Positions 8,296-17,519 are shown, numbered from the stretch's first letter. The stretch is DNA of 64,000 nucleotides from Streptomyces sp. YIM 130001 (GCF_003574445.1 NZ_KZ984561.1:185820-249819), one strand, 5' to 3'. The notes: generated by a model not told the origin, from the letters alone. Program-made: numbers and translations.

Positions 8296-9204
8296 TCAGG
8301 CCGCGGAGCCCAGCAGCCCCTTCGCTTCGACCGTGCCAGGGGCGAGTTGGTAGTAGGTCTGCAGCTTGAAGTACTCGCCGCCGGAGTAACCGGCGGCGTT
8401 GTAGAGGCCCTTGCCGGTGGCGTCGTAGGTGTAGCCGACGTTGCGGGCGAACTTCTCGATCTCGGGGGCGACATCGAGTTCGTCGGGCAGCTGCCGGAAG
8501 TCCGGCACCATCGTGGCGAAGGTGATCCGGTGGATGTTCGGGGAGTCCCAGCTGAGCGTGGTGTAGATACCGGCGGCCCGCTGTGCCATCTCCAGCATGC
8601 GCTCGCTGGGCTCGGGGAGTCCGAGGTCCTTGAGCATCGCCCGGACCGTCTCCGGCTCGCGGCACTCGGCGGGTGCGCCGAGGAAGTAGATGTTGACGGT
8701 ACGGCTCGGGTAGTCGACGCCGATCATGCTGAGCTTGTCGTCGAGGCCGTAGCGCTTGTAGAAGTCGATGTTCTCGGCGAGGCTCTTCGGCATCGACGGG
8801 GTGTCGATGAGCGTCGCGAGATTCTGCAGATCGGTCATCGGCAGGAACGTCCACGTCTTCTTGAACCCGCCGACGACCCCGAAGTCGATCCCGTGGGCCA
8901 GGAAGGGCATCTTGTCCTCGAGGTCCGCCAACAGGGATCCGACCGGGTGGTCCGTCGCCGGCGTGATCCCCTTGTGCACGGCGTCGAGATACGGATTCAC
9001 GTCTCCCGGAAGTGCGGTGAACCGGCAGTCGAGGTCCTCCGCGCCGCGGGTGGTCACCCGGAAGGCCACGACGAGCTTCGCCAAGTCGTCCTGGTACGCC
9101 TCGAGGATGGGGAGGACCTTCTCGCGGGAGGGGGCTATGCCCAGCAGTTCAGCTGATTCCTCCATGGCGGCGTAGAGGGCTTCCAACTCGCCTGTCCTGG
9201 CCAT
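8296..9204 (-). CDS. ABBA-type aromatic prenyltransferase (NphB/CloQ family), copy 1
   Basis: 302 aa, soluble. ABBA enzymes transfer dimethylallyl, geranyl or farnesyl groups from the diphosphate to an aromatic ring inside a ten-stranded antiparallel barrel. Family marks seen: an N-terminal helix-rich start (LEALYAAMEESAELLGI), DCRFTALPGDVNPY, the GIDFGVVGGFKKTW segment, the SRTVNIYF strand, GIYTTLSWDSPNI and a C-terminal EYFKLQTYYQ strand. These are shared with the copies at 20414 and 26108, so the window has three paralogues. The ATG has GGAGGAAG directly upstream. Divergent from the VHPO homologue across 417 bp. Mg2+ dependence and prenyl length cannot be read with confidence. Confidence 0.9.
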   Translation of the reverse strand: MARTGELEALYAAMEESAELLGIAPSREKVLPILEAYQDDLAKLVVAFRVTTRGAEDLDCRFTALPGDVNPYLDAVHKGITPATDHPVGSLLADLEDKMPFLAHGIDFGVVGGFKKTWTFLPMTDLQNLATLIDTPSMPKSLAENIDFYKRYGLDDKLSMIGVDYPSRTVNIYFLGAPAECREPETVRAMLKDLGLPEPSERMLEMAQRAAGIYTTLSWDSPNIHRITFATMVPDFRQLPDELDVAPEIEKFARNVGYTYDATGKGLYNAAGYSGGEYFKLQTYYQLAPGTVEAKGLLGSAA

Positions 9205-9621
9205 GCTTCCTCCAGTGTGGATCGACACGTCTCGATGGGTCGGGGCAGTTGTCAAAGGCAGCGCGTCGTGCGGATGCCGCGTCGAAGACGTGACCGGGCT
9301 CTGGCGCACAACGTGTCCGACCAGCCGGCCCGGCAGGTGAGCCTGCGGAGGCGTCGCATCGCGTGCCCCCGCAGGGGCGCACCGCCGCAGGGGGCGGCCG
9401 AACCGTCATCGGACATGGCACTTTCCCATTCTCGCTGCTCGGGAAATTGTCTTCTTCAAGAAGTGCCTGCGTCAAGGAATTCTATAAGCTTAGTGAATTT
9501 CCACCGGGACTCTAGCAATCCGTAGATATCATCACGAGAAGCTCGCTCGCGGAATTCTGCGCGGCGTCAGGCCGGCGCGGACCGACGGAACGTACCGAAG
9601 CCTGATCTAAGGAAATCACCC
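9205..9621. other. Divergent promoter region between prenyltransferase 1 and VHPO homologue
   Basis: 417 bp, no gene seen. The stretch from about 9420 to 9560 is AT-rich and should contain both promoters. I did not find 11-bp SARP-type repeats here; two TCGA copies near 9222 and 9232 are 10 bp apart and do not fit the pattern. Confidence 0.45.
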
Positions 9622-11052
9622 ATGACATCATCCGGACCGAAGCTTGCATTCGACTTCGACAACGGAAATTTCATCCGCGATCTGGTCACCACGAATGGTG
9701 GCGGAGGGTTCCCTCCGGCGGATGCCATGGCTCCGGGTGACGTGTCCACGTACACCTGGATCACTCACCTGTTCCAGACCTCGTGGTTCGACGCGGTGGC
9801 CCCGTACCACCCGACGGCGGTCGGCGTGTACTCGCGCATCCCGCGGCGGCCCGCCGAGGAGGCGGCGACCAACCGGAACAAGAACATCGCCGCGCTGTAC
9901 GCCTCGTACCAGGTGGTGAAGGTGGTCTTCGAGGAGCGCGCGGCCGTGATGCGGCAGGCGCTGACCGCCCTCGGACTCGACCCCGACGACGATTCGCAGG
10001 ACCCGGCCACCGCCGTCGGTATCGGCAACATCGCCGGCCAGGCCATCGTCCGTGCACGCGCGAACGACGCGATGAACCACAGCGGCGCCAAGGCTCGCAC
10101 CTACAACGGCCACGCCTTCGCGGACTACACCGGCTACCGCCCCGTGAACTCGGCGTTCGAGCTGAGCGACCCGGCGCGCTGGCAGCCGGCCGCCGGCCCC
10201 CACCAGCGCCGGGTCGACGGTGGCCCGGGCGACCACGGCGTGTTCACCGTCCAGCAGTTCGCCACGCCCCAGCTCGGTCTGGTCGAGGCGGAGTCCTTCA
10301 AGGACCCGGCGCAGTTCGCACCGGCCCGGCCCGCCCACCTGGACCCGTCCGACGAGGCCGCGTACCGCAAGGCGGTCGACGAGGTGCTGGCGGCGTCGGC
10401 CGGACTGACCGATGCGCAGAAGGTGAAGGCCGAGTTCTTCGAGCACACCCCGCTGTCGGTGACGCTGTCGCCGCGCGCGGCCGCCGAGGCGCACGACCTG
10501 GATCTGGACGGCTGGGTCCACCTGTTCATGGCCACGTCGGTGGCGCGGTTCGACAGCCTGATCGCCGCGTGGCACCACAAGCGGGACGTCGACGCGGTGC
10601 GCCCGTTCAGCGCGATACGCCACGTCTACGGCAGCGACCCGGTCACCGCCTGGGGCGGTCCGGGCAAGGGGACGGTCGACGACATCCCGGCCGACGAGTG
10701 GACGGGCTACCTGCCGGTGGTCAACCATCCCGAGTACCCGTCCGGCTTCACCTCGCTCACCTCGGCTCAAGCACAGGCGGCGCGGCGGCAGCTCGGCGAC
10801 GATGCTCTCGGGTGGAGCCACGCCTTCGCGGCCGGCTCGACCCAGCGCGAGCCCGGGATCGTGCCGGCGCAGGACCTGGAGCTGACCTGGCGGACGTGGA
10901 CCGAGTTCGAGGAGGACTGCGCCGCGAGCCGGGTGTGGGCCGGTGCGCACTTCCCGGAGACCGTGGAGACGTCGCGGGCCTGGGGCTCACAGTTCGGCGA
11001 CCTGGCGCACGAGTTCGTACAGCGGCACGTGGCCGGTGACGTGCAGGACTGA
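9622..11052 (+). CDS. Vanadium-dependent haloperoxidase homologue with SGH changed to SGF
   Basis: 476 aa, helical PAP2/VHPO fold. Vanadate-binding residues can be matched to the fungal chloroperoxidase set: Lys320 and Arg327 (HHKRDVDAVRP), the HPEYPSGF segment with Ser374-Gly375, Arg437 and the axial His443 (RVWAGAHF). The residue after Ser-Gly, normally the acid/base histidine of SGH, is Phe376. The change is clear in the DNA (TCC GGC TTC). Homologues in naphthoquinone meroterpenoid clusters include true chloroperoxidases (NapH1) and a non-halogenating one that performs an alpha-hydroxyketone rearrangement (NapH3). Loss of the acid/base His suggests a rearrangement or other non-oxidative role here. 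AAGGAAATC precedes the ATG. Confidence 0.88.
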   Translation: MTSSGPKLAFDFDNGNFIRDLVTTNGGGGFPPADAMAPGDVSTYTWITHLFQTSWFDAVAPYHPTAVGVYSRIPRRPAEEAATNRNKNIAALYASYQVVKVVFEERAAVMRQALTALGLDPDDDSQDPATAVGIGNIAGQAIVRARANDAMNHSGAKARTYNGHAFADYTGYRPVNSAFELSDPARWQPAAGPHQRRVDGGPGDHGVFTVQQFATPQLGLVEAESFKDPAQFAPARPAHLDPSDEAAYRKAVDEVLAASAGLTDAQKVKAEFFEHTPLSVTLSPRAAAEAHDLDLDGWVHLFMATSVARFDSLIAAWHHKRDVDAVRPFSAIRHVYGSDPVTAWGGPGKGTVDDIPADEWTGYLPVVNHPEYPSGFTSLTSAQAQAARRQLGDDALGWSHAFAAGSTQREPGIVPAQDLELTWRTWTEFEEDCAASRVWAGAHFPETVETSRAWGSQFGDLAHEFVQRHVAGDVQD

Positions 11053-11080
11053 CGGGCGGCCGGGAACGGCCCGAGTAACC

Positions 11081-11117
11081 CGCCGGCGGGGATGGTGTGA
11101 CGGCATCTCCGCCGGCG
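11081..11117 (+). terminator. Hairpin terminator after the VHPO homologue
   Basis: CGCCGGCGGGGATG / CATCTCCGCCGGCG, 14-bp arms with one mismatch, followed by a T-rich run. Confidence 0.75.
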
Positions 11118-11298
11118 TTCTTGTGTGTTCTCCGCGGACCGCGTGCGGCGCCGCCGGCGGTGCGCTGCCCGGCTTTTCGTCATCCCGTACCTCCGGTGTC
11201 ACGTCGATCCGGTCATGGGCGAAAAGCGGAATAAATTCCCCCTCTTTCTGCGCCAGGTACCGCCTCCGGCACGCTCGGTAATTTTGTTCTCCTTTTCC

Positions 11299-11338
11299 TC
11301 GATCTCTGCTCGAGCTCTGGATGAGACCTCCTGGAGGT
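11299..11338 (+). promoter_or_regulatory. Putative SARP binding site upstream of the Tat oxidoreductase
   Basis: Four heptamers at exact 11-bp steps: TCGATCT (11299), TCGAGCT (11310), ATGAGAC (11321), TGGAGGT (11332). A possible -10 (TTATTT) begins at 11344. Same architecture as the site at 6095-6134. Confidence 0.55.
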
Positions 11339-11422
11339 GCCCCTTATTTCCCCAATTCTCTGTAAAGCTGCGCGCAGTTGATACACATCGCAGCGTTGAC
11401 ACTGAGAAGTGAGGAATCAGAA

Positions 11423-13201
11423 ATGACGAGCTCAGGAGCGACACGGCGCAGATTCATGGCGGGGTCGGCGGCAGCCGCGGCGGGACTGGCGCTCACCGGC
11501 GCCGCGAACGCGACCGTCGGGCAGGGCGAGAAGGGCCGCCGCGGAAACGGACGTGACGTCGCGGTGCTCGGCGGCGGCATCGCCGGTCTGACGGCGGCGC
11601 ACGAGCTGGCCGAGCGCGGCTTCGACGTGACGGTCTACGAGCGGCGGGCCCTCGGGGGCAAGGCACGCAGCATCGACGTGCAGGGGAGCGCGGCCGGCAA
11701 CCGCAAACCGCTGCCCGGCGAGCACGGGTTCCGCCTGGTGCCCGGCTTTTACCACAACTTCCCCGACACACTGCGCCGCATCCCGTTCGGCGACAACGCA
11801 GGCGGCGTCTGGGACAACCTGGTCATGCCGACCGAGACGATGATGGCGCTCACCGGTCAGGTGGACGTCGCCCAGCCGGTGTCGTGGAAGGCCAACCCGG
11901 ACGCACTGACGCTCGAGCAGCTCCGGGCCGCGCTGACGGCGAGCAACAGCGCGATGGGGAACGTCCCCGAGGACGAAGTCGCGTTCTACGTGAACCGCCT
12001 CCTCACCTTCATGACGAGCTGCGACGAACGGCGCGAGGACACCTGGGAGTCGACGCCGTGGTGGGACTTCACGCGAGCGGAGGAGATGTCCGAGGACTAC
12101 AAGTTCTTCCTCGCGGTCGGCATCACCCGCAGCATCGTGGTCGCCAAGGCCGAGGTCGCCAGCACGCGCACGATCGGCACGATGATCGAGGCGTCCGTCT
12201 TCAACGCGCTCGGCCGCGGCGCCGACGGCCCCAACCAGCGCTTCCTCACACTGCCCACCAACGAGGCGCTGTTCGACCCCTGGGTGGCACTTCTGCGCAA
12301 GCTGGGCGTGCAGTTCAAGATGGGCTGGGACGTGCAGAAGCTGGCCTACGACGGGGAGCGGATCTCCAAGGCCGTCGTCCGCGACGACCAGGGCGTCAGC
12401 CGTGACGTGCAGGCCGACCACTATGTGCAGGCGATGCCGGTGCAGCACGCACGCCGGACCTGGGGCCGTGAACTGCGGGCCGCTGACCCGCAGTTGGGGC
12501 GTTGCGACGATCTCGTCACGGACTGGATGACCGGCATCCAGTACTACCTGACGGAGCGGCCCGGCCTGCCGCACGGACTCGTCAACTGCCTCGACTCCCC
12601 CTGGTCGCTGACGGCGATCACGCAGGCGGAGTTGTGGCCCACCCGGGACTTCCCCGCGGACTACGGCGACGGGGTCGCGGTCGACTGTCTGTCGGTGGAC
12701 ATCTCCGACTGGCACACGCCCGGCATCCTGTACAACAAGCCGGCCAAGCAGTGCACGCGCGAGGAGGTCGCCAAGGAGGTGTGGGCGCAGCTGAAGGCCG
12801 CGCTCAACGACTCCGGCAAGGACGTGCTCAAGGACAGCACGCTGCACACCTGGCAACTCGACCCGGGCGTACAGGACATCGGCACCCCGCATCCGACCAA
12901 CGAGGACGAGCTGCTGTTCCACCCGGTGGGCACGCTGCACAACCGGCCGACGGCGAAGACGGCGGTGCCCAACTTCTTCCTCGCCGGCGACTACATCCGG
13001 GTGCCCATCGAGCTGGCTTCGATGGAGGGCGCCAACTCCGCCGCCCGTATGGCCGTCAACGCCCTTCTCGACCAGACCGGTTCGGACGCCGAGCGGTGCA
13101 AGCTGACGCCGATGCACCGCGAGGCCGCGCTGGAGGCTCTCAAGGAGGAGGACCTGGTGCGCTTCCGCAAGGGGCTGCCGAACGCCATGGACGAGGCGTG
13201 A
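11423..13201 (+). CDS. Tat-exported FAD-dependent oxidoreductase (phytoene-desaturase/amine-oxidase-like)
   Basis: 592 aa. It begins with a twin-arginine signal (TRRRFMAG at residues 8-15) followed by an Ala-rich hydrophobic stretch, so it is probably exported folded with its cofactor. The FAD dinucleotide motif is VLGGGIAGLTAAHEL with the downstream GGKARS that marks the carotenoid-desaturase/HpnE group. The C-terminal flavin motif is FFLAGDYIRVPIELASMEGA. The ATG at 11423 lies behind GAGG and fits the Tat start. A strong SARP-type repeat lies ~85 bp upstream. It may dehydrogenate a prenyl chain or a (hydro)quinone outside the cytoplasm; the substrate cannot be read from sequence. Export is unusual for a tailoring enzyme. 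Confidence 0.85.
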   Translation: MTSSGATRRRFMAGSAAAAAGLALTGAANATVGQGEKGRRGNGRDVAVLGGGIAGLTAAHELAERGFDVTVYERRALGGKARSIDVQGSAAGNRKPLPGEHGFRLVPGFYHNFPDTLRRIPFGDNAGGVWDNLVMPTETMMALTGQVDVAQPVSWKANPDALTLEQLRAALTASNSAMGNVPEDEVAFYVNRLLTFMTSCDERREDTWESTPWWDFTRAEEMSEDYKFFLAVGITRSIVVAKAEVASTRTIGTMIEASVFNALGRGADGPNQRFLTLPTNEALFDPWVALLRKLGVQFKMGWDVQKLAYDGERISKAVVRDDQGVSRDVQADHYVQAMPVQHARRTWGRELRAADPQLGRCDDLVTDWMTGIQYYLTERPGLPHGLVNCLDSPWSLTAITQAELWPTRDFPADYGDGVAVDCLSVDISDWHTPGILYNKPAKQCTREEVAKEVWAQLKAALNDSGKDVLKDSTLHTWQLDPGVQDIGTPHPTNEDELLFHPVGTLHNRPTAKTAVPNFFLAGDYIRVPIELASMEGANSAARMAVNALLDQTGSDAERCKLTPMHREAALEALKEEDLVRFRKGLPNAMDEA

Positions 13202-13271
13202 TCCCTGAGCCGCCCTTTCGCTGTGGCGGGTGACACCGCCAAGCCCGGCGGCACCGGAGCACCCCGGACAT

Positions 13272-13336
13272 ACGTAAAGGGCCCCTCGGAATCCGGTCGG
13301 CGTGCGCGTCACCGGATGGCCGAGAGGCCCTTACGT
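13272..13336. terminator. Bidirectional terminator
   Basis: A long imperfect stem (arms 13272-13289 and 13320-13336, with additional pairing of CCGGT/ACCGG inside) lies between the convergent oxidoreductase and TetR genes. Confidence 0.75.
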
Positions 13337-13974
13337 CATGCGTCCTGCGGGGTCAGGCCGCGTTCCAGTACGGCCATGACCCGGTCGATCATCTCCGGCA
13401 GGTCGCCCTGCTGACCGTGGTCGCCCCAGTCGAGGACGACCTGGTGCAGGCCGCCGGTCATGGCGCCCACCAGGGCCCGCAGTTCGAGGTCGTTCGCCGG
13501 CCTGCCGGTCCGTTCGGCGAGAGCGCCGGTCAGGACGGTGATCGTCCGTTCCTGGCTCTCGTACATCTGCGCCCGCAGCGCAGGCACCGTGCGCACCAGC
13601 TCCATCCGCCACCGGTAGTCGGCGTTGAACTCCTGGTACGTGGTGCGTGCCATCGCCGTCAGCGCTTGGCGCAGCGCCACCAGCGGCGACTCGTGCAATG
13701 GGCGGGAGCGGAGGAAGTCGATGCCGGATTCGGCATAGTCCTCGTCCCGCAGGACGATCTGTTCCTTGTTCGGGAAGTAGCGGAAGACCGTGCTCGGCGA
13801 GACCTCGGCCGCCGCGGCGATCTGCTCGACCGTGGTGTGCTCGTAGCCCTGGGCGTCGATCAGTCCGCGCGCCGCTTCCCGGATCATCTGTCGAGTGCGC
13901 AGTTTCTTGCGCTCGCGCAGACCTAGGCGGGCTTCGGAACCCGCCTGGGTCTGCGCAACCGTGTCGCTGTGCAT
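13336..13974 (-). CDS. TetR-family transcriptional regulator
   Basis: 212 aa. The N-terminal HTH is typical (LRERKKLRTRQMIREAARGLI, then AAAAEVSPSTVFRYFPNKEQIVL). The C-terminal domain resembles MftR/AcrR-type TetR members with DFLRSRPLHESPLVAL. The ATG at 13974 is 17 bp downstream of the stop of the DHA2 exporter at 13992, on the same strand and without its own clear ribosome-binding site, so the two are one transcript. Exporter-regulator pairs of this kind are usually autoregulated and induced by the exported compound. Confidence 0.88.
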   Translation of the reverse strand: MHSDTVAQTQAGSEARLGLRERKKLRTRQMIREAARGLIDAQGYEHTTVEQIAAAAEVSPSTVFRYFPNKEQIVLRDEDYAESGIDFLRSRPLHESPLVALRQALTAMARTTYQEFNADYRWRMELVRTVPALRAQMYESQERTITVLTGALAERTGRPANDLELRALVGAMTGGLHQVVLDWGDHGQQGDLPEMIDRVMAVLERGLTPQDA

Positions 13975-13991
13975 GACGGTCGGTGTCCGAC

Positions 13992-15599
13992 TCAACTGCG
14001 GGCACCGTCGACTTGATCGAGCACCGGCTCGACCGGGGCGTGCGCGTCCGGACCGGGTTCGGGCGTCACCGCAGACTGCTCGCCGGCCTCCGACTCGGGA
14101 GAGACGGTGTCCGCCTCTTCCTTGTTCCTGCGGTCGTCCGGCAGGAAGAAGAAGCTCAGCGCTGCGGTGATCAGAGCGGCGCAGGCGCAGACGATGAGGA
14201 CCACGCCCATGCCGTCGACGAACGCGGTCTCGGCCGACTTCGCCAGCTGCCCGATACCGAGCTTCTCCGCGACCGCCTGCGCGGCCACGATCGACTCCCC
14301 GGCGGCGTCGGCCGCCTTCGCGGGAAGGCCGCCGGTGTCGAGACGGTCGGTGAACGCCGCGTTGAGGATCGCGCCCAGTACGGCGATACCGACGGCGCCG
14401 CCGACCTGGCGCAGCGTGCTCATCAGACCGCTGCCGGTGCCTTCCTTGCCCCTGGGCAGCGCGGCGAGCGCACTGTCCAGTGCGGGCACCATGACGAAAC
14501 CCGCACCGAGGCCGGTGAAGGTCATCCACAGAGCCGCGAAGCCGTAGCCGCTGTCGGCGTCGGTGGCCGTACCCAGGAGCATCGAGCCGCCCATGAGGAG
14601 CAGTCCGGCGATGACCAGCGGGCGGGTACCGAAGCGGGCCGTCAGCGGCGGCACCGCGCGGGCGACGACGATCAGGCCGGCCATGAGCGGCATCAGGCGC
14701 AGTCCGGTGCCGAAGGCGTCGTTGCCCTGCACCGCCTGCAGGTACTGCGGCAGGACGAACATCAGGCCGGTGAAGACGAACATGCCGAGCGTGCTGACGA
14801 TCGTGTTCCAGCGCACGGCGGGGTTGCGCAGCAGCGGGACGTCCACCATCGGGCGGGACTGGCGGCGCTCGCGCCTGACGAGGCCCACGAGCATCGCGGC
14901 GCCTACGACGAGGCAACCGGCGATGACCGGGTCGGTGATGCCCTCGGTGGGCGCCTCGATCACGCCGTAGATGAAGACACCGAGGCCGAGGATGCCGAGC
15001 GCGGTGCTGATGGGGTCGATACGGGGCGAGGACGGGTCACGGGTCTCGGGGACCAGGGCGATACAGGCGATGATGCCCAGGATGATCAACGGGATGTTGA
15101 CGACGAAGACCGAGCCCCACCAGAAGTGGTTGAGCAGCCAGCCGCCGACCAGCGGACCGAGCGGCAGCCCGACCGAGAGGCCCACGGTGATGATGGCGAT
15201 GGCCTTCGTCTGCTCCTTGCCCTTGAACAGGGTCGGGATGACGGACAGCGTGAGCGGCATGATCAGCGCGGCACCGAAGCCCATGATCGTACGGGCGACG
15301 ATGACGGGTTCCGGACTGGAGACCAGTGAGCCGAGGATCGAGCCGCCGAGGAAGATGACGAGTCCGGCGACCAGCAGCTTGCGCCGTCCGAACCGGTCGC
15401 CGAGGAGCCCTGCGGGGAGCATCGCAGCGGCGTAGACGACAGCGTAGGAGTCGACGATCCACTGCAACTGGCCCGTGTCGGCCCCGATGTCGGAGGCCAT
15501 GGTGGGCAGAGCGACGTTGAGGATCGTCAGGTCGAAGCCGATGACGAGAACGCTGAGGGTGAGACCCACCAACGCGAACCAGCGGTTTTTGATAGCCAT
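13992..15599 (-). CDS. MFS drug exporter, DHA2 (14-TM) family, second copy
   Basis: 535 aa membrane efflux pump. DHA2 features: FDLTILNVALPTMA in TM1, GDRFGRRKLLV (motif A), FWWGSVFVVNIPLI around TM6, and a long acidic C-terminal tail. The ATG at 15599 has no ribosome-binding site and is preceded immediately by TTTAAT, so it may be translated from a leaderless message. Co-transcribed with the TetR gene 13336-13974. It is the second complete DHA2 pump in the window; a third is half-length (58471). Likely product exporter or self-resistance, by context only. Confidence 0.88.
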   Translation of the reverse strand: MAIKNRWFALVGLTLSVLVIGFDLTILNVALPTMASDIGADTGQLQWIVDSYAVVYAAAMLPAGLLGDRFGRRKLLVAGLVIFLGGSILGSLVSSPEPVIVARTIMGFGAALIMPLTLSVIPTLFKGKEQTKAIAIITVGLSVGLPLGPLVGGWLLNHFWWGSVFVVNIPLIILGIIACIALVPETRDPSSPRIDPISTALGILGLGVFIYGVIEAPTEGITDPVIAGCLVVGAAMLVGLVRRERRQSRPMVDVPLLRNPAVRWNTIVSTLGMFVFTGLMFVLPQYLQAVQGNDAFGTGLRLMPLMAGLIVVARAVPPLTARFGTRPLVIAGLLLMGGSMLLGTATDADSGYGFAALWMTFTGLGAGFVMVPALDSALAALPRGKEGTGSGLMSTLRQVGGAVGIAVLGAILNAAFTDRLDTGGLPAKAADAAGESIVAAQAVAEKLGIGQLAKSAETAFVDGMGVVLIVCACAALITAALSFFFLPDDRRNKEEADTVSPESEAGEQSAVTPEPGPDAHAPVEPVLDQVDGARS

Positions 15600-15677
15600 A
15601 ATTAAATGGTGGCCGCTGTCACTAGAGAGCCACTCGAATGAACCTCGAACCGGATCAGTGCAGTTCGGGCCCCTGCT

Positions 15678-15748
15678 CGCGGGAAGGGGCCCGGTGGTCG
15701 TCCGGCGTCCGGCGCATGTGCCGGACGATCACCGGGCCCCTTCCCGCG
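15678..15748 (-). terminator. Very strong hairpin terminator
   Basis: 29-bp arms (15678-15706 and 15720-15748) with a single mismatch, just after the stop of the MFS gene 15753-17180 in its direction of transcription. Confidence 0.88.
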
Positions 15749-15752
15749 GGTC

Positions 15753-17180
15753 TCAGACCTGCTCCGACACGAGCGCGGCCACCGGCCGGGCGTCCGCGTT
15801 CGTCTCCGGCTCGACGGCGGCCACGGTCGTGGGCCCGACGGCGGTCTCGGTGCGGTGTCCGCGGCTGCGGGCACGCAGCGCCACGGTCGTCAGCAGGCCC
15901 AAGCCCACGGGCACCAGGAGCGCGAGCAGCACCGTGCCGAGCGACCAGCCGGCGTTGACCATGGCGCCGCCGATCACACCGGTGACGACCGGGCCCACCT
16001 TGCCCATGCTGTTCGCCCAACTCATGCCGGTGGCCCGTGCGGACGACGGGTAGGCCACCGCCGCGACGGCCTGCAGCACGGCGGCCGCGGCGGGCAGGCA
16101 CAGGCCGAGGACGAAGGCCGAGGCGAGCAGCGCGGCGAACTGGACGGCCCACAGGCCGGCCGCACCGAGCCCGACGGCGCTGAGCACCCACAGCAGGGCG
16201 AGCACCTGGAAGCGGTCGAACCGCTTCAGGGCGAAGGACACCGAGAGCTGACCGGTCAGGCCGCCCCAGCCGAACGCCGCTACGGCCACGGCGGCCTGAC
16301 CGGACGTCATGCCCTCGCGCTCGACGAGCAGCGGCAGGTAGCTGAGGATGAGGAACACCACGCCCTGCACCAGGAAGAAGCCCAGCCACACCAGCAGGGT
16401 CGTCGGCAGGAACTCGCGGCCCAGGATGATCCGCGGCGCCGGCCGGCGGTGGCGCTTGACGGCGGTCTGCTCCCAGTCCACGACGGACAGGTTCTCCTGC
16501 GGCAGCACCGAGGTGACCGCGGCCCGCAGTTCCGATGTGGGGCGGCGCCGGGAGGCGAGCACGCCGAGTGACTCGGGGACGAAGCGGGCGACGGCCGGCA
16601 CCAGCAGCAGCGGCGCCACTCCGGCCACCATCAGCAGGACGGGCCAGCCGAAGGCGGGCACGAGGGCGGAGGCGAGAATGCCGCCCGTCGTCGTGCCCGC
16701 GGTCACGCCGGCGAAAGCGAGGGCGACCATCTGGACCCGGCGCCGGACGGGTGTCCAGTCCGCGACGAGCGCCATCACCGTGGGCATCACGGCGCCGAGG
16801 CCGAGGCAGGCGACGATGCGCAGTCCGGTGAAGACGACGATTCCCTGTGAGAGCCCCATGCCGATCGTGCCGAGGCCGAAAGCGATCGTGCCCACGATGG
16901 TGACGTTCTTGCGGCCGTAGCGGTCGGCGAGCGGGCCGGCCACGACACCGCCGATGATCATCGCCAGGACTCCCATGGTCACCGTGGCGGTGACCGTGTC
17001 CATGTCCGTGCCCCAGTCCTTGACGATCCGGGGGTAGACGAAGGAGGCGACCGTGGTGTCGAGGCCCTCCGCCACCATCATGAGCAGCCCCAGAGCGACG
17101 ATGAGCCGCTGTCGGCGGCTCATCGGCGCCCGGTCGATGAGCTCCTGAGGGCTCATCCGTGGCACATCATCCGTAGTCAT
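15753..17180 (-). CDS. MFS transporter, 12-TM, aromatic-acid:H+ symporter-like
   Basis: 475 aa with 12 hydrophobic segments. The N-terminus LIVALGLLMMVAEGLDTTV and the LADRYGRKNV motif A, plus the SARATGMSWANSMGKVG motif near TM10-11, match the AAHS (aromatic acid/H+ symporter) and related benzoate/vanillate carriers. This differs from the two DHA2 pumps. The ATG at 17180 has AAAGGGG upstream. It may move an aromatic intermediate or product; direction of transport is unknown. Four tandem 14-bp repeats lie 92-147 bp upstream of the start. Confidence 0.82.
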   Translation of the reverse strand: MTTDDVPRMSPQELIDRAPMSRRQRLIVALGLLMMVAEGLDTTVASFVYPRIVKDWGTDMDTVTATVTMGVLAMIIGGVVAGPLADRYGRKNVTIVGTIAFGLGTIGMGLSQGIVVFTGLRIVACLGLGAVMPTVMALVADWTPVRRRVQMVALAFAGVTAGTTTGGILASALVPAFGWPVLLMVAGVAPLLLVPAVARFVPESLGVLASRRRPTSELRAAVTSVLPQENLSVVDWEQTAVKRHRRPAPRIILGREFLPTTLLVWLGFFLVQGVVFLILSYLPLLVEREGMTSGQAAVAVAAFGWGGLTGQLSVSFALKRFDRFQVLALLWVLSAVGLGAAGLWAVQFAALLASAFVLGLCLPAAAAVLQAVAAVAYPSSARATGMSWANSMGKVGPVVTGVIGGAMVNAGWSLGTVLLALLVPVGLGLLTTVALRARSRGHRTETAVGPTTVAAVEPETNADARPVAALVSEQV

Positions 17181-17519
17181 GCTCGACCCCTTTCGTCCGA
17201 GGTGAATGCGGGAAACAGCTCCGCCGTCGGCTGCGGAGCACGCCGACGGCCCGCGTCGTCGGCCGGGACACGGGCGCACGGCTGTGTGCGCACGGCTTCG
17301 GGCACACGGGTGCACGCGCACGGCTGCGGGCGGGCGGAGAAGAGGGGGGCGGGAGCGAGGGGTGCGCGCGGAGATGGCGCGCGGAAGGCACCCCGCGCGG
17401 CGAGGTGGCGGCCTAGGCGCGGCGCACGTGAGGAGGTACGACGTCCACCGGGCCGAGGAGGGACGGTGCGAGACACCGGTCCGGGCGGGGACGGGCCGGC
17501 GGCCGGGGCCGGCAGGCGG
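17181..17519. other. Intergenic region between MFS carrier and response regulator
   Basis: 339 bp with no credible gene. It holds the tandem 14-bp array at 17272-17327; the rest is extremely GC-rich. Confidence 0.45.
17272..17327. repeat. Tandem array of four 14-bp units
   Basis: Units GGGCGCACGGCTGT, GTGCGCACGGCTTC, GGGCACACGGGTGC and ACGCGCACGGCTGC follow each other without gaps in the region upstream of the MFS gene ending at 15753. Three units share the core GCGCACGGCT. May be a multi-site operator or a minisatellite. Confidence 0.6.

Larger units (their letters stand above)
11053..11422. other. Intergenic region between VHPO homologue and Tat oxidoreductase
   Basis: 370 bp. The left part is the VHPO terminator (11081-11117). 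The right part is AT-rich and carries the SARP-type repeat at 11299-11338 and the promoter of the next gene. No gene seen. Confidence 0.5.

Noticed and set aside
9222..9247. TCGACAC / TCGATGG repeats in the prenyltransferase-VHPO gap as another SARP site
   Set aside because: The copies are 10 bp apart, not 11, and overlap the leader of the prenyltransferase gene; they do not fit the pattern of the other sites.
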